DNA of 64,000 bases from Pedococcus aerophilus (GTDB taxonomy: Bacteria > Actinomycetota > Actinomycetes > Actinomycetales > Dermatophilaceae), in contig NZ_BAAARN010000001.1 in assembly GCF_039532215.1 (NCBI RefSeq), positions 215,624-279,623 of the forward strand, given 5' to 3'. The notes beneath the pieces are model-generated. The model was not told where the DNA came from. It ran no database searches and worked only from the letters and a program-made list of their open reading frames with translations. Position numbers and translations under genes: made by a program. Positions 49,203 through 57,902 of the stretch are shown here, piece after piece; position 1 is the stretch's first letter, and every line of letters starts with the position of its first letter.

Positions 49203-49649
49203 CTACCGCGGCGAGTGCTCGCGGTGGTCCGCCCGAGCGCGATCTGCACGGGCGCGGTCGGCTCCGCGGTCGTGGGACCACCGGGCCAGGCCCTCGACCG
49301 CGAACCGCACGACCTCGCGGGCGCACCGCCAGCCGACGACGAACACGCCGAGCACCACGAGCGTCACCACGGCGAAGCTCCACGCGAAGCCTCCGCCCGT
49401 GGCCACCCGCAGGGCCAGGCCGAGCACCACGGTGGTCAGCCACACGACGGGGGAGCCGGCGACGCCGACCGGCCACGAGCCACGGGTGCGAGCCAGCCCC
49501 CAGCCCAGCGCCAGCGCGACGACGAAGGGCCAGGCGACGAGCAGCACCCCGCCCACCGTGACGCCGTCTGCGTGGGTGGCGCGTCCCAAGGAGGCGAACA
49601 GCAGGACGCCCGCGACGTCGACCAGGAAGGCGCCGACGGCACGCCTCAC
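49203..49649 (-). CDS. DUF3054 family membrane protein
   Basis: 148 aa with four hydrophobic segments (VGAFLVDVAGVLLFASLG; VLLVAWPFVVALALGWGL; VVWLTTVVLGLALRV; FAVVTLVVLGVFVVGW), typical of DUF3054, function unknown. GTG 49649 overlaps the prs stop (GTGA, 49646-49649), so translation is coupled to prs. The C-terminal 25 residues repeat RAD (RARADRARADH) and are probably disordered. Confidence 0.82.
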   Translation of the reverse strand: MRRAVGAFLVDVAGVLLFASLGRATHADGVTVGGVLLVAWPFVVALALGWGLARTRGSWPVGVAGSPVVWLTTVVLGLALRVATGGGFAWSFAVVTLVVLGVFVVGWRCAREVVRFAVEGLARWSHDRGADRARADRARADHREHSPR

Positions 49650-50635
49650 GCGCGCACCTTGTCGAAGAGGGTGGCCTGCGGCGGCGACAGGGTGGGGTCG
49701 ACGCCGTCGAACAGGCTGCTCACCGACTCGCCGGCGTGGATCCGCTTGATGGCCTCGGCGAAGAGCTGGGCCACCGACCGCACCTGGAGCTCGGGCCAGT
49801 GCGCGGGCGCGGGCACGGTGTCGGTGGTGACGACCTCGCCGATCATCGGGTGGTCGCGCAACCGCTCGACCGCCTTGCCGGCGAACAGGCCGTGGGTGCA
49901 CGCGACGTCGGCACCGGTGCAGCCGAGGTCGCGCAGCCGCTCGAGGAGCTCGACGATGGAGCCTCCCGTGGCGATCTCGTCGTCGAGGACGATGGCCCGC
50001 TTCCCGGTGACGTCACCGACGATCGAGTCGATGATGACGCGGTCGTCGGCGAGGCGCTGCTTGGAGCCGGCCGCCACCGGCAGGCCGAGGAGCCGGGCGA
50101 ACTGCGTGGCCGTCTTGGCGTTGCCGAGGTCGGGGGAGACGACCACCGAGTTCGTGAGGTCACCGGCCCGGAAGTGGTCGGCCAGGACCCCGATCGCGGT
50201 GAGGTGGTCGACCGGCACCGAGAAGAAGCCGTGCACCTGCGGCGCGTGCAGCGTCATCGTGAGCACCCGGTCGACCCCAGCCGCGACCAGCATGTCGGCG
50301 ACGAGGCGCCCGCCGAGGGAGATGCGGGAGGCATCCTTCTTGTCGGAGCGGGCGTAGGCGTAGTGCGGGATGACGGCAGTGATCTGGGCCGCGGAGGCGC
50401 CCCTCGCCGCGTCGACCATGAGCAGCAGCTCCATGAGGTGCTCCTGCGTCGGCGGCACGAGCGGCTGCACGATGTAGACGTCGCGCTGGCGGCAGTTGGC
50501 CAGCAGCTGGGCCTGGAGGCAGTCGTTGCTGAACCGCGTGATGTCGGCCGGGGAGAGGTCGACCCCCAGGGCGTCGCAGATGCGTCGGGCCAGGTCGCGG
50601 TGGGCGCTCCCGGAGAAAACGACGATGTCCCGCAC
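49646..50635 (-). CDS. prs: Ribose-phosphate pyrophosphokinase, divergent form
   Basis: 329 aa. The PRPP synthase fold is clear: RDIVVFSGSAHRDLARRI, PHYAYARSDKKDASRISLGGR (flexible loop), LHAPQVHGFFSVPVDHL, SPDLGNAKTA. The PRPP loop reads VLDDEIATGGSIVELL; canonical enzymes have D-D-x-I-D-T-G-G, so the second acidic pair is altered to Ala. The loop ARSDKKDASR also departs from ARQDRK. It may be a second, specialised copy. GTG 50635 is preceded by GAGGAG. Confidence 0.88.
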   Translation of the reverse strand: MRDIVVFSGSAHRDLARRICDALGVDLSPADITRFSNDCLQAQLLANCRQRDVYIVQPLVPPTQEHLMELLLMVDAARGASAAQITAVIPHYAYARSDKKDASRISLGGRLVADMLVAAGVDRVLTMTLHAPQVHGFFSVPVDHLTAIGVLADHFRAGDLTNSVVVSPDLGNAKTATQFARLLGLPVAAGSKQRLADDRVIIDSIVGDVTGKRAIVLDDEIATGGSIVELLERLRDLGCTGADVACTHGLFAGKAVERLRDHPMIGEVVTTDTVPAPAHWPELQVRSVAQLFAEAIKRIHAGESVSSLFDGVDPTLSPPQATLFDKVRA

Positions 50636-50671
50636 TGCTGCTCCTCGGTCGACCGGTGATGCAGGTCGAGA

Positions 50672-51682
50672 CTAACCGGCAGAGGGCACTCGTGGGACCT
50701 CCCCGTCCCACAGGTGGGACTGCATCTCGCCCACGAGCTCGGCCCGGTGCTGGGCCGCCGTCGGCACGACGCCGGGGATCGAGGCGAACCCGTGCGGCAC
50801 CCGCACGTAGTTGGTGAGCCGGACGGGGACCCCGGCCTCCCTCAGCGCGGTCGCGTAACGGGACCCGTCGTCGCGCAGCGGGTCACGGTCGGCCGTCTGG
50901 ATGAGGGCCGGCGGCAGCCCGTCGAGGCGGCCGAACAGGGGGGAGATGAGTGGGTCACGGTGGTCGGCGCCCTCGGGGGCGTAGTGGTTCCGGAAGGCCA
51001 CGATGCTCGACCGGGTCAGCATCGGCGCACCGGCGAGCTCGTGGATCGACGGGGAGGCGAGCGTCATGTCTGTCGCGGGGTAGATGAGCGCCTGGTGCCG
51101 CACCGGGGAGTCGCCGCGGTCGCGCAGCACCTGGGCGGTGACCGCGGCGAGATTGCCGCCGGCGCTGTCGCCGCACAGTCCGATGCGGGAGGTGTCGGCC
51201 CGCAGCACGTCGCCCTGCGCCGCCACCCAGGTCGTCGCGTCGACGCAGTCGTGGGCGGCGGTCGGCGCCCGGTGCTCCGGGGCCAGGCGGTAGTCCACGC
51301 TGACGACCACGGCGCGCACCCGGGCGGCGAGGTGGCTGCACAGGGGGTCGTACATGACGACGTTGCCCTGGACGAAGCCGCCGCCGTGGAGGAAGACGAT
51401 GACCGGGACGTCGGTCTGGGTGTCGCGCACGGCCCGCGGGCGGTACAGCCGCAGGGGGATCGAGTGGCCGTCACGAGCGGGGGCGGTCCCGTAGGTGATG
51501 CCCACGGACCGGTCCACCGCACCGGTGATCCACGAGAACGGCGGGCGGTCGGGGGTGACCGCGCCCCGCTCGGCCTGGATCTGCTCGACGGTGCGCCGCT
51601 CCACCGGGGGCCGGAGCCCGTTGTCCAGCAGGGCGGTCAGGGCGGCGGTCCGCGGGTACAACGCTCGGGGGGAGTGACGCAT
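50672..51682 (-). CDS. Alpha/beta hydrolase, HSL-type esterase/lipase
   Basis: 336 aa. Oxyanion motif FLHGGGFVQGN, nucleophile LCGDSAGGNLAAVTA, and Asp/His at DRDPLRDDG and VRVPHGFAS, as in hormone-sensitive-lipase-like carboxylesterases. No signal peptide. ATG 51682 lies 6 nt after TAGTTT (51689-51694). The gene is divergent from dop, with only 31 nt between start codons of the two leaderless units. Confidence 0.92.
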   Translation of the reverse strand: MRHSPRALYPRTAALTALLDNGLRPPVERRTVEQIQAERGAVTPDRPPFSWITGAVDRSVGITYGTAPARDGHSIPLRLYRPRAVRDTQTDVPVIVFLHGGGFVQGNVVMYDPLCSHLAARVRAVVVSVDYRLAPEHRAPTAAHDCVDATTWVAAQGDVLRADTSRIGLCGDSAGGNLAAVTAQVLRDRGDSPVRHQALIYPATDMTLASPSIHELAGAPMLTRSSIVAFRNHYAPEGADHRDPLISPLFGRLDGLPPALIQTADRDPLRDDGSRYATALREAGVPVRLTNYVRVPHGFASIPGVVPTAAQHRAELVGEMQSHLWDGEVPRVPSAG

Positions 51683-51701
51683 GACCAGAAACTAACTCAC
51701 C

Positions 51702-51713
51702 TAGGGTGAGGAC
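51702..51713 (+). promoter_or_regulatory. Leaderless promoter of the dop operon
   Basis: TAGGGT at 51702-51707 is 6 nt before the ATG of a 15-codon ORF (51714), not of dop itself. The lipase -10 (51689-51694, minus) is 7 nt away, so the two promoters are back to back. Confidence 0.5.
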
Positions 51714-51761
51714 ATGAGTCAGCACGCAGGGCACGGACAGCTCGCGGGGTCACGTCCATGA
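51714..51761 (+). CDS. 15-codon leader ORF upstream of dop
   Basis: Reads MSQHAGHGQLAGSRP then TGA (51759-51761). The ATG is placed exactly where leaderless translation should begin after TAGGGT. Its stop overlaps the dop ATG (51758) as ATGA, so ribosomes ending here could restart on dop, which has no obvious ribosome-binding site of its own. No function other than coupling or attenuation is suggested. Confidence 0.5.
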   Translation: MSQHAGHGQLAGSRP

Positions 51762-53275
51762 CGGTCCGCCGGGTGATGGGGATCGAGACGGAGTACGGCA
51801 TCTCCGTGCCGGGCGACCCCGCGGCCAACCCGATGATCCTGTCCGGCCAGGTGGTCAACGCGTATGCGTCCGCCCAGGGCATCCGGGCGGCGCACGCCTC
51901 GTGGGACTACGCCGACGAGGCACCGCTGCGCGACGCCCGCGGGTTCGAGATGGGTCGCGGCGTCGCCGACCCCAGCCAGCTCACCGACGAGGAGGACCCG
52001 ACGCTGGCCAACGTCGTCCTCACCAACGGCGCGCGGCTCTACGTCGACCACGCGCACCCGGAGTACTCCTCGCCCGAGGTGACGACCCCGCGGGCCGCCG
52101 TGGCCTGGGACCGCGCCGGCGAGCTGATCATGGCCGAGTCGGTGCGTCGCCTCTCACAGGTCCCGCCGGGGGTCAACCTCTACAAGAACAACACCGACGG
52201 CAAGGGCCAGTCCTACGGCACCCACGAGAACTACCTCATGCGCCGCGAGACGCCGTTCTCCGACATCGTGCGCCACCTCGTCCCCTTCTTCGTGGCCCGG
52301 CAGGTGTTCACGGGCTCGGGCCGCGTGGGCATCGGGGTGGACTCGCGCCGCGACGGGTTCCAGCTGAGCCAGCGCGCCGACTTCTTCGAGGTCGAGGTCG
52401 GCCTCGAGACGACGCTCAAGCGGCCCATCATCAACACCCGCGACGAGCCGCACGCGGTGGCCGACCTGTACCGCCGGCTGCACGTCATCCTCGGCGACGC
52501 GAACCACTGCGACGTCGCCAACCTGCTCAAGCTCGGCACCACGTCCCTGGTGCTGGCCATGATCGAGGACCGCGCGATCAGCGAGGACCTCACCGTCGCA
52601 CGCCCCGTCGCGACCCTCCAGGCCGTCAGTCACGACCCCACCTGCCGCCAGCTCGTCGAGCTGCGCGACGGCACCAAGCTCACCGCGGTGCAGCTCCTGT
52701 GGCGCTACCACGACGCCGCCGAGCGCTACCTCCAGGACCGGTACGGCGCCGAGCGGGACAGCGACACCACCGAGGTCATGCACTGGTGGGCGGTGGTGCT
52801 CGACAAGCTCGAGCGCGACCCGTCCGAGGCGGCCCGCGAGGTCGACTGGGTCGGCAAGCAGCAGGTGCTCCAGGGGTACATCGACCGCGACGGCCTCGAC
52901 TGGTCGGACCCGCGGCTGCGCGCCATCGACATCCAGTGGTCCGACGTGCGTCCCGACAAGGGGCTGTTCCACCGGCTGCGCCGCTCCGGTCGCTTCGAGG
53001 AGCTCGTGCCGGACGCGGCTGTCCTGGAGGCGGTGCGCGAACCCCCGGAGGACACCCGGGCCTACTTCCGAGGCAAGTGCCTCGAGAAGTACCCGGACCA
53101 GATCGCGGCGGCGTCGTGGGACTCGGTCATCTTCGACGTCCCCGGCCACGCCTCGCTGCAGCGGGTGCCGATGCTGGAACCGTTGCGGGGCACCAGGGCC
53201 AGCGTCGGATCGTTGCTCGACCGGAGTCCGGACGCCGCCACCCTGCTGCGCGAGTTGGCCTCGGCATCGGGTTAG
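51758..53275 (+). CDS. dop: Deamidase/depupylase of Pup
   Basis: 505 aa, glutamine-synthetase-like fold. It deamidates the C-terminal Gln of Pup and removes Pup from substrates. GIETEYGISVPG (nucleotide/metal site) at residues 9-20, NGARLYVDHAHPEYSSPE, LYKNNTDGKGQSYGTHENYL and [10 protein letters not shown] are the Dop/PafA signatures; it has the Dop-specific insertion after residue 40. First gene of dop-pup-prcB-prcA. Confidence 0.96.
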   Translation: MTVRRVMGIETEYGISVPGDPAANPMILSGQVVNAYASAQGIRAAHASWDYADEAPLRDARGFEMGRGVADPSQLTDEEDPTLANVVLTNGARLYVDHAHPEYSSPEVTTPRAAVAWDRAGELIMAESVRRLSQVPPGVNLYKNNTDGKGQSYGTHENYLMRRETPFSDIVRHLVPFFVARQVFTGSGRVGIGVDSRRDGFQLSQRADFFEVEVGLETTLKRPIINTRDEPHAVADLYRRLHVILGDANHCDVANLLKLGTTSLVLAMIEDRAISEDLTVARPVATLQAVSHDPTCRQLVELRDGTKLTAVQLLWRYHDAAERYLQDRYGAERDSDTTEVMHWWAVVLDKLERDPSEAAREVDWVGKQQVLQGYIDRDGLDWSDPRLRAIDIQWSDVRPDKGLFHRLRRSGRFEELVPDAAVLEAVREPPEDTRAYFRGKCLEKYPDQIAAASWDSVIFDVPGHASLQRVPMLEPLRGTRASVGSLLDRSPDAATLLRELASASG

Positions 53276-53284
53276 GTTCGGACT

Positions 53285-53290
53285 AGGGTC
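53285..53290 (+). promoter_or_regulatory. Possible internal -10 before pup
   Basis: TAGGGT 65 nt upstream of the pup ATG. It could drive extra pup-prcBA transcription with a leader of about 55 nt carrying GAGAGG. No -35 box recognised. Confidence 0.3.
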
Positions 53291-53354
53291 GACGCAGGAC
53301 GGGCGCACCGCCGCCCGCGTCGCGACACGCAGCACCGAGCGAGAGGTCACGGAC

Positions 53355-53561
53355 ATGCCGAGCCAGGAGCAGAGCCGCCCACAGCGCAGGGACGACGCGC
53401 CCGACGAGGCGCCCGAGCCCACCCCGGCCGCGCCGGAGGCCACCGTCCGCAAGGAGAACCTCGACTCCGACATCGACAGCGTCCTCGACGAGATCGACGG
53501 CGTCCTCGAGTCGAACGCCGAGGAGTTCGTCCGGGGGTTCGTCCAGAAGGGTGGCCAGTGA
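53355..53561 (+). CDS. pup: Prokaryotic ubiquitin-like protein Pup
   Basis: 68 aa. Disordered N-terminal half rich in Gln, Arg, Asp and Pro; the Arc-binding helix is [19 protein letters not shown]. The C-terminus is KGGQ, the Gln form that Dop must deamidate to Glu before PafA can attach it. The stop overlaps prcB (GTGA, 53558-53561). Confidence 0.98.
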   Translation: MPSQEQSRPQRRDDAPDEAPEPTPAAPEATVRKENLDSDIDSVLDEIDGVLESNAEEFVRGFVQKGGQ

Positions 53562-54385
53562 CCACAGGCGCCGACGCGGGGAGGCTCCCCGCGGCATACC
53601 TGTCCACGGGCTCCTCGTCCTTCACCGACTTCGTCGGGGCGCACGCCCCGCACCTCCTGCCCTCCCGCAGGGCCCTGCCCGTCGGGAGCACCATGGAGGC
53701 ACCGCACGGCACGACGATCGTCACGGTCACCTACGACGGCGGTGTGGTCATGGCCGGCGACCGGCGCGCGACGATGGGCAACCTCATCGCCAACCGCGAC
53801 ATGGAGAAGGTCTTCGCCGGTGACGAGTACTCCGCGGTCGGCATCGCCGGCACGGCGGGCATCGCCATCGAGCTGGTCAAGCTGTTCCAGGTCGAGCTCG
53901 AGCACTACGAGAAGATCGAGGGCACGCTGCTCTCGTTGGAGGGCAAGGCGAACCGCCTCGCCTCGATGATCCGCGCCAACCTCGGCATGGCGATGCAGGG
54001 ACTGGCCGTCGTGCCGCTGTTCGCCGGCTACGACCTCGACAAGCGCGCGGGTCGGATCTTCTCCTACGACGTGACCGGCGGCTGCTACGAGGAGCACGAC
54101 CACCACAGCGTGGGGTCGGGCTCGTTGTTCGCGCGCGGTGCGATGAAGAAGCTCTGGCGCCCCGGACTGTCGGCCGACGGCGCCGTCTCGGTCGCCGTCG
54201 AGGCCCTCTACGACGCGGCCGACGACGACTCCGCGACCGGCGGTCCCGACGTGGGCCGCCGCATCTGGCCGACCGTCGCGGTCGTGGGGGACGCCGGTGT
54301 GGTGTTCCGGTCCGACGACGAGCTGCGGACCACCGTGGAGGCCGTCATCGCGGCCCGCCAGGGCAACCCGGGAGGTGCGCGATGA
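53558..54385 (+). CDS. prcB: Proteasome beta subunit
   Basis: 275 aa precursor. A 51-residue propeptide ends ...PHG, and the mature enzyme begins [13 protein letters not shown] with catalytic Thr52. [22 protein letters not shown] carries the Asp and Lys of the active site. The propeptide segment [20 protein letters not shown] resembles known actinobacterial PrcB propeptides. It is translationally coupled to pup and to prcA. Confidence 0.97.
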   Translation: MTTGADAGRLPAAYLSTGSSSFTDFVGAHAPHLLPSRRALPVGSTMEAPHGTTIVTVTYDGGVVMAGDRRATMGNLIANRDMEKVFAGDEYSAVGIAGTAGIAIELVKLFQVELEHYEKIEGTLLSLEGKANRLASMIRANLGMAMQGLAVVPLFAGYDLDKRAGRIFSYDVTGGCYEEHDHHSVGSGSLFARGAMKKLWRPGLSADGAVSVAVEALYDAADDDSATGGPDVGRRIWPTVAVVGDAGVVFRSDDELRTTVEAVIAARQGNPGGAR

Positions 54386-55200
54386 GCAGCATGCCGTTCT
54401 ACGTCTCGCCCGAGCAGCTGATGAAGGACCGGGCTGACTACGCTCGCAAGGGAATTGCGCGCGGTCGCTCGGTCGTCGTCCTCGGCTACGACAAGGGCAT
54501 CGCGTTCGTCGCGGAGAACCCGTCGCGGGCCCTGCACAAGGTCTCGGAGATCTACGACCGCATCGCGTTCGCCGCGGTGGGCAAGTACAACGAGTTCGAG
54601 AACCTGCGCGTCGCCGGTGTCCGCTACGCCGACCTTCGCGGCTACTCCTACGACCGCACCGACGTCACGGCCCGTGGTCTGGCCAACGCGTACGCCCAGA
54701 CGCTCGGCACGGTCTTCACCCAGGAGTCCAAGCCCTACGAGGTCGAGATCGTCGTCGCCGAGGTGGGCAGCACGGCCGACGACGACCAGATCTACCGGCT
54801 GACCTACGACGGGTCGGTCGCCGACGAGCGCGGCTTCGTCGCCATGGGTGGTGCCGCCGAGCCGATCGAGACCGGGCTCAAGGAGCGGTGGGAGCCCGGC
54901 CTGTCCCTGGCCGACGCCCTGCGCCTGGCCGTCGAACTGCTGGCCAAGGACCCTGCCGGGGGACCGGCCAGGACGCTGGGTGCCGGGCAGCTCGAGGTGG
55001 CCGTTCTCGACCGAGAGCGTCCGCGGCGGACGTTCCGCCGGATCGGTGGCGGCCTGCTCGACGCCCTGCTGAGCACCGACGACCCGATGCACGACGCTCC
55101 CGCCGAGGACGACCCCACCCCGGGTCGCCACGACACCCTCACCGGGGAGTCCCCGCGCGACGAGTCGACCAACCCGCAGACCCAGCGCCCCACCGAGTAG
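54382..55200 (+). CDS. prcA: Proteasome alpha subunit
   Basis: 272 aa. N-terminal gate residues and helix H0 ([23 protein letters not shown]), then the alpha fold ([19 protein letters not shown]). About 45 disordered C-terminal residues follow the core ([16 protein letters not shown]). It forms the outer rings that receive Arc. The ATG overlaps the prcB stop (ATGA, 54382-54385). Confidence 0.97.
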   Translation: MSSMPFYVSPEQLMKDRADYARKGIARGRSVVVLGYDKGIAFVAENPSRALHKVSEIYDRIAFAAVGKYNEFENLRVAGVRYADLRGYSYDRTDVTARGLANAYAQTLGTVFTQESKPYEVEIVVAEVGSTADDDQIYRLTYDGSVADERGFVAMGGAAEPIETGLKERWEPGLSLADALRLAVELLAKDPAGGPARTLGAGQLEVAVLDRERPRRTFRRIGGGLLDALLSTDDPMHDAPAEDDPTPGRHDTLTGESPRDESTNPQTQRPTE

Positions 55201-55229
55201 CCGGACCCGGACTCGGACCCGGTCACGCG

Positions 55230-55258
55230 ACAGGCCGCCCCGGGTCGGGGCGGCCTGT
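55230..55258. terminator. Terminator of the dop-pup-prcBA operon
   Basis: A perfect 13-bp stem (55230-55242 with 55246-55258) and 3-nt loop, followed by TG and a short T-poor tail. It is shared with the convergent dienelactone hydrolase gene. Confidence 0.8.
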
Positions 55259-55279
55259 TGCGTGCGGTCGGACGTCAGC

Positions 55280-55978
55280 TCAGACGGGGAGCTTCTCGAG
55301 CAGGAAGCTCTCGGTCGCCACCCAGGCCTGGCTGGAGGCGGCTTCGTGGTGGAACATCGGCGACGGGTTGTCGAACGCGTGCCCGGCACCCTCGTAGGTC
55401 AGGAAGCTGACGTCGTCGTTGCCGGCGGTGACCGCCGCCTCGATCTCCTCGACCTTGTCCATGGGGATGTAGTCGTCCGCCGTGCCGAAGTGGTGCAGGC
55501 TCGGCGAGGTGACCTCGGGTGCCAGCTCCAGCAGGTTCGGCAGGGCGGAGCCGTAGTAGCTGACGAGCGCGTCGGGCGCCGCACGGTCGGCCTTCGCCGC
55601 GGCGGCGACGTTGAACGCCATACCGCCACCGAAGCAGAAGCCGATCACCCCTGCCGGTCCGCGCACCTCGTCGCGGGCGCGGACCGCGGCGAGGGCCGCG
55701 ACACCGTCCTTGACGCCCTGCTCCCAGTCGAACTCGTTCATCAGCTCCATCGCCCGCGGCAGGCCCTCGCCACCCTCCTGCACGACCTCGTCACCGAGGC
55801 GGTGGTAGAGGTGCGGGACGAGGACGACGTAGCCGAGGGCCGCCAGGTCCCTGGCCCGCGAGGAGATGTAGTCGGTGACCCCGAAGATCTCCTGGTAGAC
55901 GACCATGCCGGGTCCTTCGCCGGACTCGGGCAGGTAGAGGTCGGCGGGCATGGTGGCCCCGTCGACGCGGATGGACAC
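55280..55978 (-). CDS. Dienelactone hydrolase family protein
   Basis: 232 aa. The Cys-type nucleophile elbow GVIGFCFGGGMAF is near residue 123, with Asp in FGTADDYIP and His in EGAGHAFDNPSP. Cytosolic hydrolase of unknown substrate. The in-frame start is GTG 55978. However, the promoter-like TACGTT (56011-56016) sits 6 nt before an ATG at 56004 that is in a different frame and spells MADLSTSE, so the N-terminus may contain a frameshift or the start may differ. Confidence 0.85.
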   Translation of the reverse strand: MSIRVDGATMPADLYLPESGEGPGMVVYQEIFGVTDYISSRARDLAALGYVVLVPHLYHRLGDEVVQEGGEGLPRAMELMNEFDWEQGVKDGVAALAAVRARDEVRGPAGVIGFCFGGGMAFNVAAAAKADRAAPDALVSYYGSALPNLLELAPEVTSPSLHHFGTADDYIPMDKVEEIEAAVTAGNDDVSFLTYEGAGHAFDNPSPMFHHEAASSQAWVATESFLLEKLPV

Positions 55979-56120
55979 GACTCCGAAGTGCTCAGGTCTG
56001 CCATGGACCCAACGTAGGCGCAGTCCGCCGGCAGCGCAGCGAAGGGTGGGAGGACGACCACTCAGCCGGTGCCGAGGGGCCGTCTCCCACCCTTCGGTGG
56101 TCGGGACGGGACTGTGAGGG

Positions 56121-56756
56121 TCAGGCGCTGGGCGCGTCGGCGTAGCGGAGGTAGGGCTTCACGACCTCGACACCCTGGAAGCGCTCCTGGGCGTCCTCGG
56201 TGGAGACGGTCGGGGCGACGATGACGCGCTCGCCGACCTTCCAGTCGGCAGGCGTCGAGAAGGGGCCGGAGTCGTTGACCTGCAGCGCATCCAGCGCCCG
56301 GAGGATCTCGTCGAAGTTGCGGCCGGCGCTCTTGGGGTAGGTCAGCGAGAGGCGCACCTTGCCGGCCGGGTCGATGAGGAAGACCGAGCGGACGGGGGAG
56401 GTGTCGCCCGCGCCGGGGTGGATCATGTCGTACAGCTCGGCGACGTTGCGGTCCTTGTCTGCGACGATCGGGTAGGTCACCGCGGCGCCGGACACCTCCT
56501 CGATGTCGGCCTTCCATGACTGGTGGTCGTCGAGCCCGTCGACCGACACCGCGAGCACCTTGGTGTTGCGCTGCGCCCACTCGTCCTTGAGCTGCGCGAC
56601 ACGACCGAGCTCGGTGGTGCAGACCGGCGTGAAGTCTGCCGGGTGGCTGAACAGCACGGCCCAGCCGTCGCCCTTCCAGTCGTGGAAGGACAGCTCGCCC
56701 TCGGTGGTCTCGGCGGTGAAGTCAGGGGCGTCGTCGCCCAGTCGCAGCGTGGCCAT
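56121..56756 (-). CDS. Peroxiredoxin, Prx6 (1-Cys) type
   Basis: 211 aa. The active site HPADFTPVCTTELG holds the peroxidatic Cys near residue 46, and the C-terminal arm (RVIVAPTVSTEDAQERF) is typical of Prx6/AhpE-like long forms. It reduces peroxides using a thiol donor. AAGGAG lies 6 nt before ATG 56756 and TACCTT (56772-56777, minus) is a likely -10. An inverted repeat lies just upstream of that. Confidence 0.92.
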   Translation of the reverse strand: MATLRLGDDAPDFTAETTEGELSFHDWKGDGWAVLFSHPADFTPVCTTELGRVAQLKDEWAQRNTKVLAVSVDGLDDHQSWKADIEEVSGAAVTYPIVADKDRNVAELYDMIHPGAGDTSPVRSVFLIDPAGKVRLSLTYPKSAGRNFDEILRALDALQVNDSGPFSTPADWKVGERVIVAPTVSTEDAQERFQGVEVVKPYLRYADAPSA

Positions 56757-56782
56757 GACGGCTCCTTCTCGAAGGTAACGCG

Positions 56783-56803
56783 ATGTTTGTCGAGACCAAA
56801 CAT
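56783..56803. promoter_or_regulatory. Inverted repeat upstream of prx6 gene
   Basis: ATGTTTG (56783-56789) and CAAACAT (56797-56803) are exact complements with a 7-nt spacer. It lies where the -35 region of the peroxiredoxin promoter should be, so it may be an operator. It is AT-rich against a GC-rich background. The regulator is unknown. Confidence 0.5.
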
Positions 56804-56807
56804 GCCG

Positions 56808-57728
56808 TTACTTGACCGAGGTGTGGACCCCTCGTCCGGATGTTGGACCTGCGGGGAGCACGAGCGCAGCGGCGACGGCGTCGACGGCGACCGGGTCGAG
56901 GAGCGCGCCGTAGTGGTCCGACTCGAGCAGCGCGACCGCGACGTCGGGGGGCAGGTGCGCGGCCGTGACGCGGTCGGCGGTGTAGAGCCCCTCGGGCTGC
57001 GCGAGTGGTCCGCGCCGGGCGTGCAGCAGCGTCGCCGGGCACTGCATGGTGTGGATGGCGCTGAGCGTGGCCGGGTCCGACATCAGGTCCGCCCAGTCGG
57101 CGCGCACGCACTCCAGGCTCGACGTGGACCGCATCGCCCCGGGCTCCCCGGCCAGGTCGTGCAGGAGGTATGCCGCCAGCGCGCCTCCCGAGGGGCCGTC
57201 CAGGTGCGGGCCCAGCGCCGGGTGCCGCCCCCAGTGGTCGAGGTAGGCCGCCTGGTCCTCGAAGGTCATCGACAGCCGGTCCATGGCCGGGCCGATGATG
57301 CTGTGCAGGACCTCGTCCACGTCGAACGACCCGGGGGAGGGGAACGCCAGGCCACCGTCGACCAGCACGACGGCGCCGACGTCCTGGGGGTGCGTGGCGG
57401 CGGCGAGGGCGGCGACGAACGCGCCCATGTCGTGCCCCGCGAGGACGGGCCGGTCGAGGCCGAACCAGTCGATGAGCGCGTGGACGTCGGCGACGTGGTC
57501 GGCCAGCCCGGTGGAGCGCAGGTGCGAGCTCTCGGCTCGCCCCCGCATGTCCGGGGCGAGGACGTGCACCCGCCCGTCGAGGCGATCGGCCACGGGCACC
57601 CAGGCGAGCGCGTTGGAAGAGATGCTGTGCAGGGCGACGACGGCCGGGGCGCCCTCGGGGGCCTCGGTGAGGCGGTGGACGGTGAGGCTCCCGCCGTCGA
57701 CAGGCACCTGCTCGGTCAGCGGTCCCAC
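56808..57728 (-). CDS. Alpha/beta hydrolase with Asp nucleophile
   Basis: 306 aa. The nucleophile elbow is LAGHDMGAF, so the nucleophile is Asp as in epoxide hydrolases and haloalkane/haloacetate dehalogenases; VVALHSISSNALAW is the oxyanion region and SDHYGALL carries the catalytic His. GTG 57728 has GAGAGGGG upstream. Substrate unknown. It reads toward the prx gene on the same strand. Confidence 0.88.
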   Translation of the reverse strand: MGPLTEQVPVDGGSLTVHRLTEAPEGAPAVVALHSISSNALAWVPVADRLDGRVHVLAPDMRGRAESSHLRSTGLADHVADVHALIDWFGLDRPVLAGHDMGAFVAALAAATHPQDVGAVVLVDGGLAFPSPGSFDVDEVLHSIIGPAMDRLSMTFEDQAAYLDHWGRHPALGPHLDGPSGGALAAYLLHDLAGEPGAMRSTSSLECVRADWADLMSDPATLSAIHTMQCPATLLHARRGPLAQPEGLYTADRVTAAHLPPDVAVALLESDHYGALLDPVAVDAVAAALVLPAGPTSGRGVHTSVK

Positions 57729-57785
57729 GCTGGATCCCCTCTCGACGCCACCGCGAGGACGCGGCTCCCGGCGTTCCCGGACGGA

Positions 57786-57810
57786 GACGGCCGGGTGGTG
57801 CCCGGCCGTC
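57786..57810 (-). terminator. Terminator of the epimerase gene
   Basis: A perfect 10-bp stem (57786-57795 with 57801-57810) with a 5-nt loop, 93 nt past the epimerase stop. The rest of the 174-nt gap to 57902 shows nothing else. Confidence 0.55.
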
Positions 57811-57902
57811 GTGCTCAGGACCCGACGCTACGCATCCACCCGCTGGCTCCCTATGGCACCGGGCGCCACATCCGGCGTCGGAGAGTGTGTCCGCCCGCCG
57901 TC

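Noticed and set aside
46208-49561. 1117-codon open frame on the plus strand
   Set aside because: It is the mirror of the AMP-ligase gene; composition (Arg, Gly, Glu, Val) is that of an antisense shadow.
53268-53290. Iron-box-like TTAGGTTCGGACTAGG upstream of pup
   Set aside because: Half-site match only, no palindrome; better explained by the dop stop and a -10-like TAGGGT.
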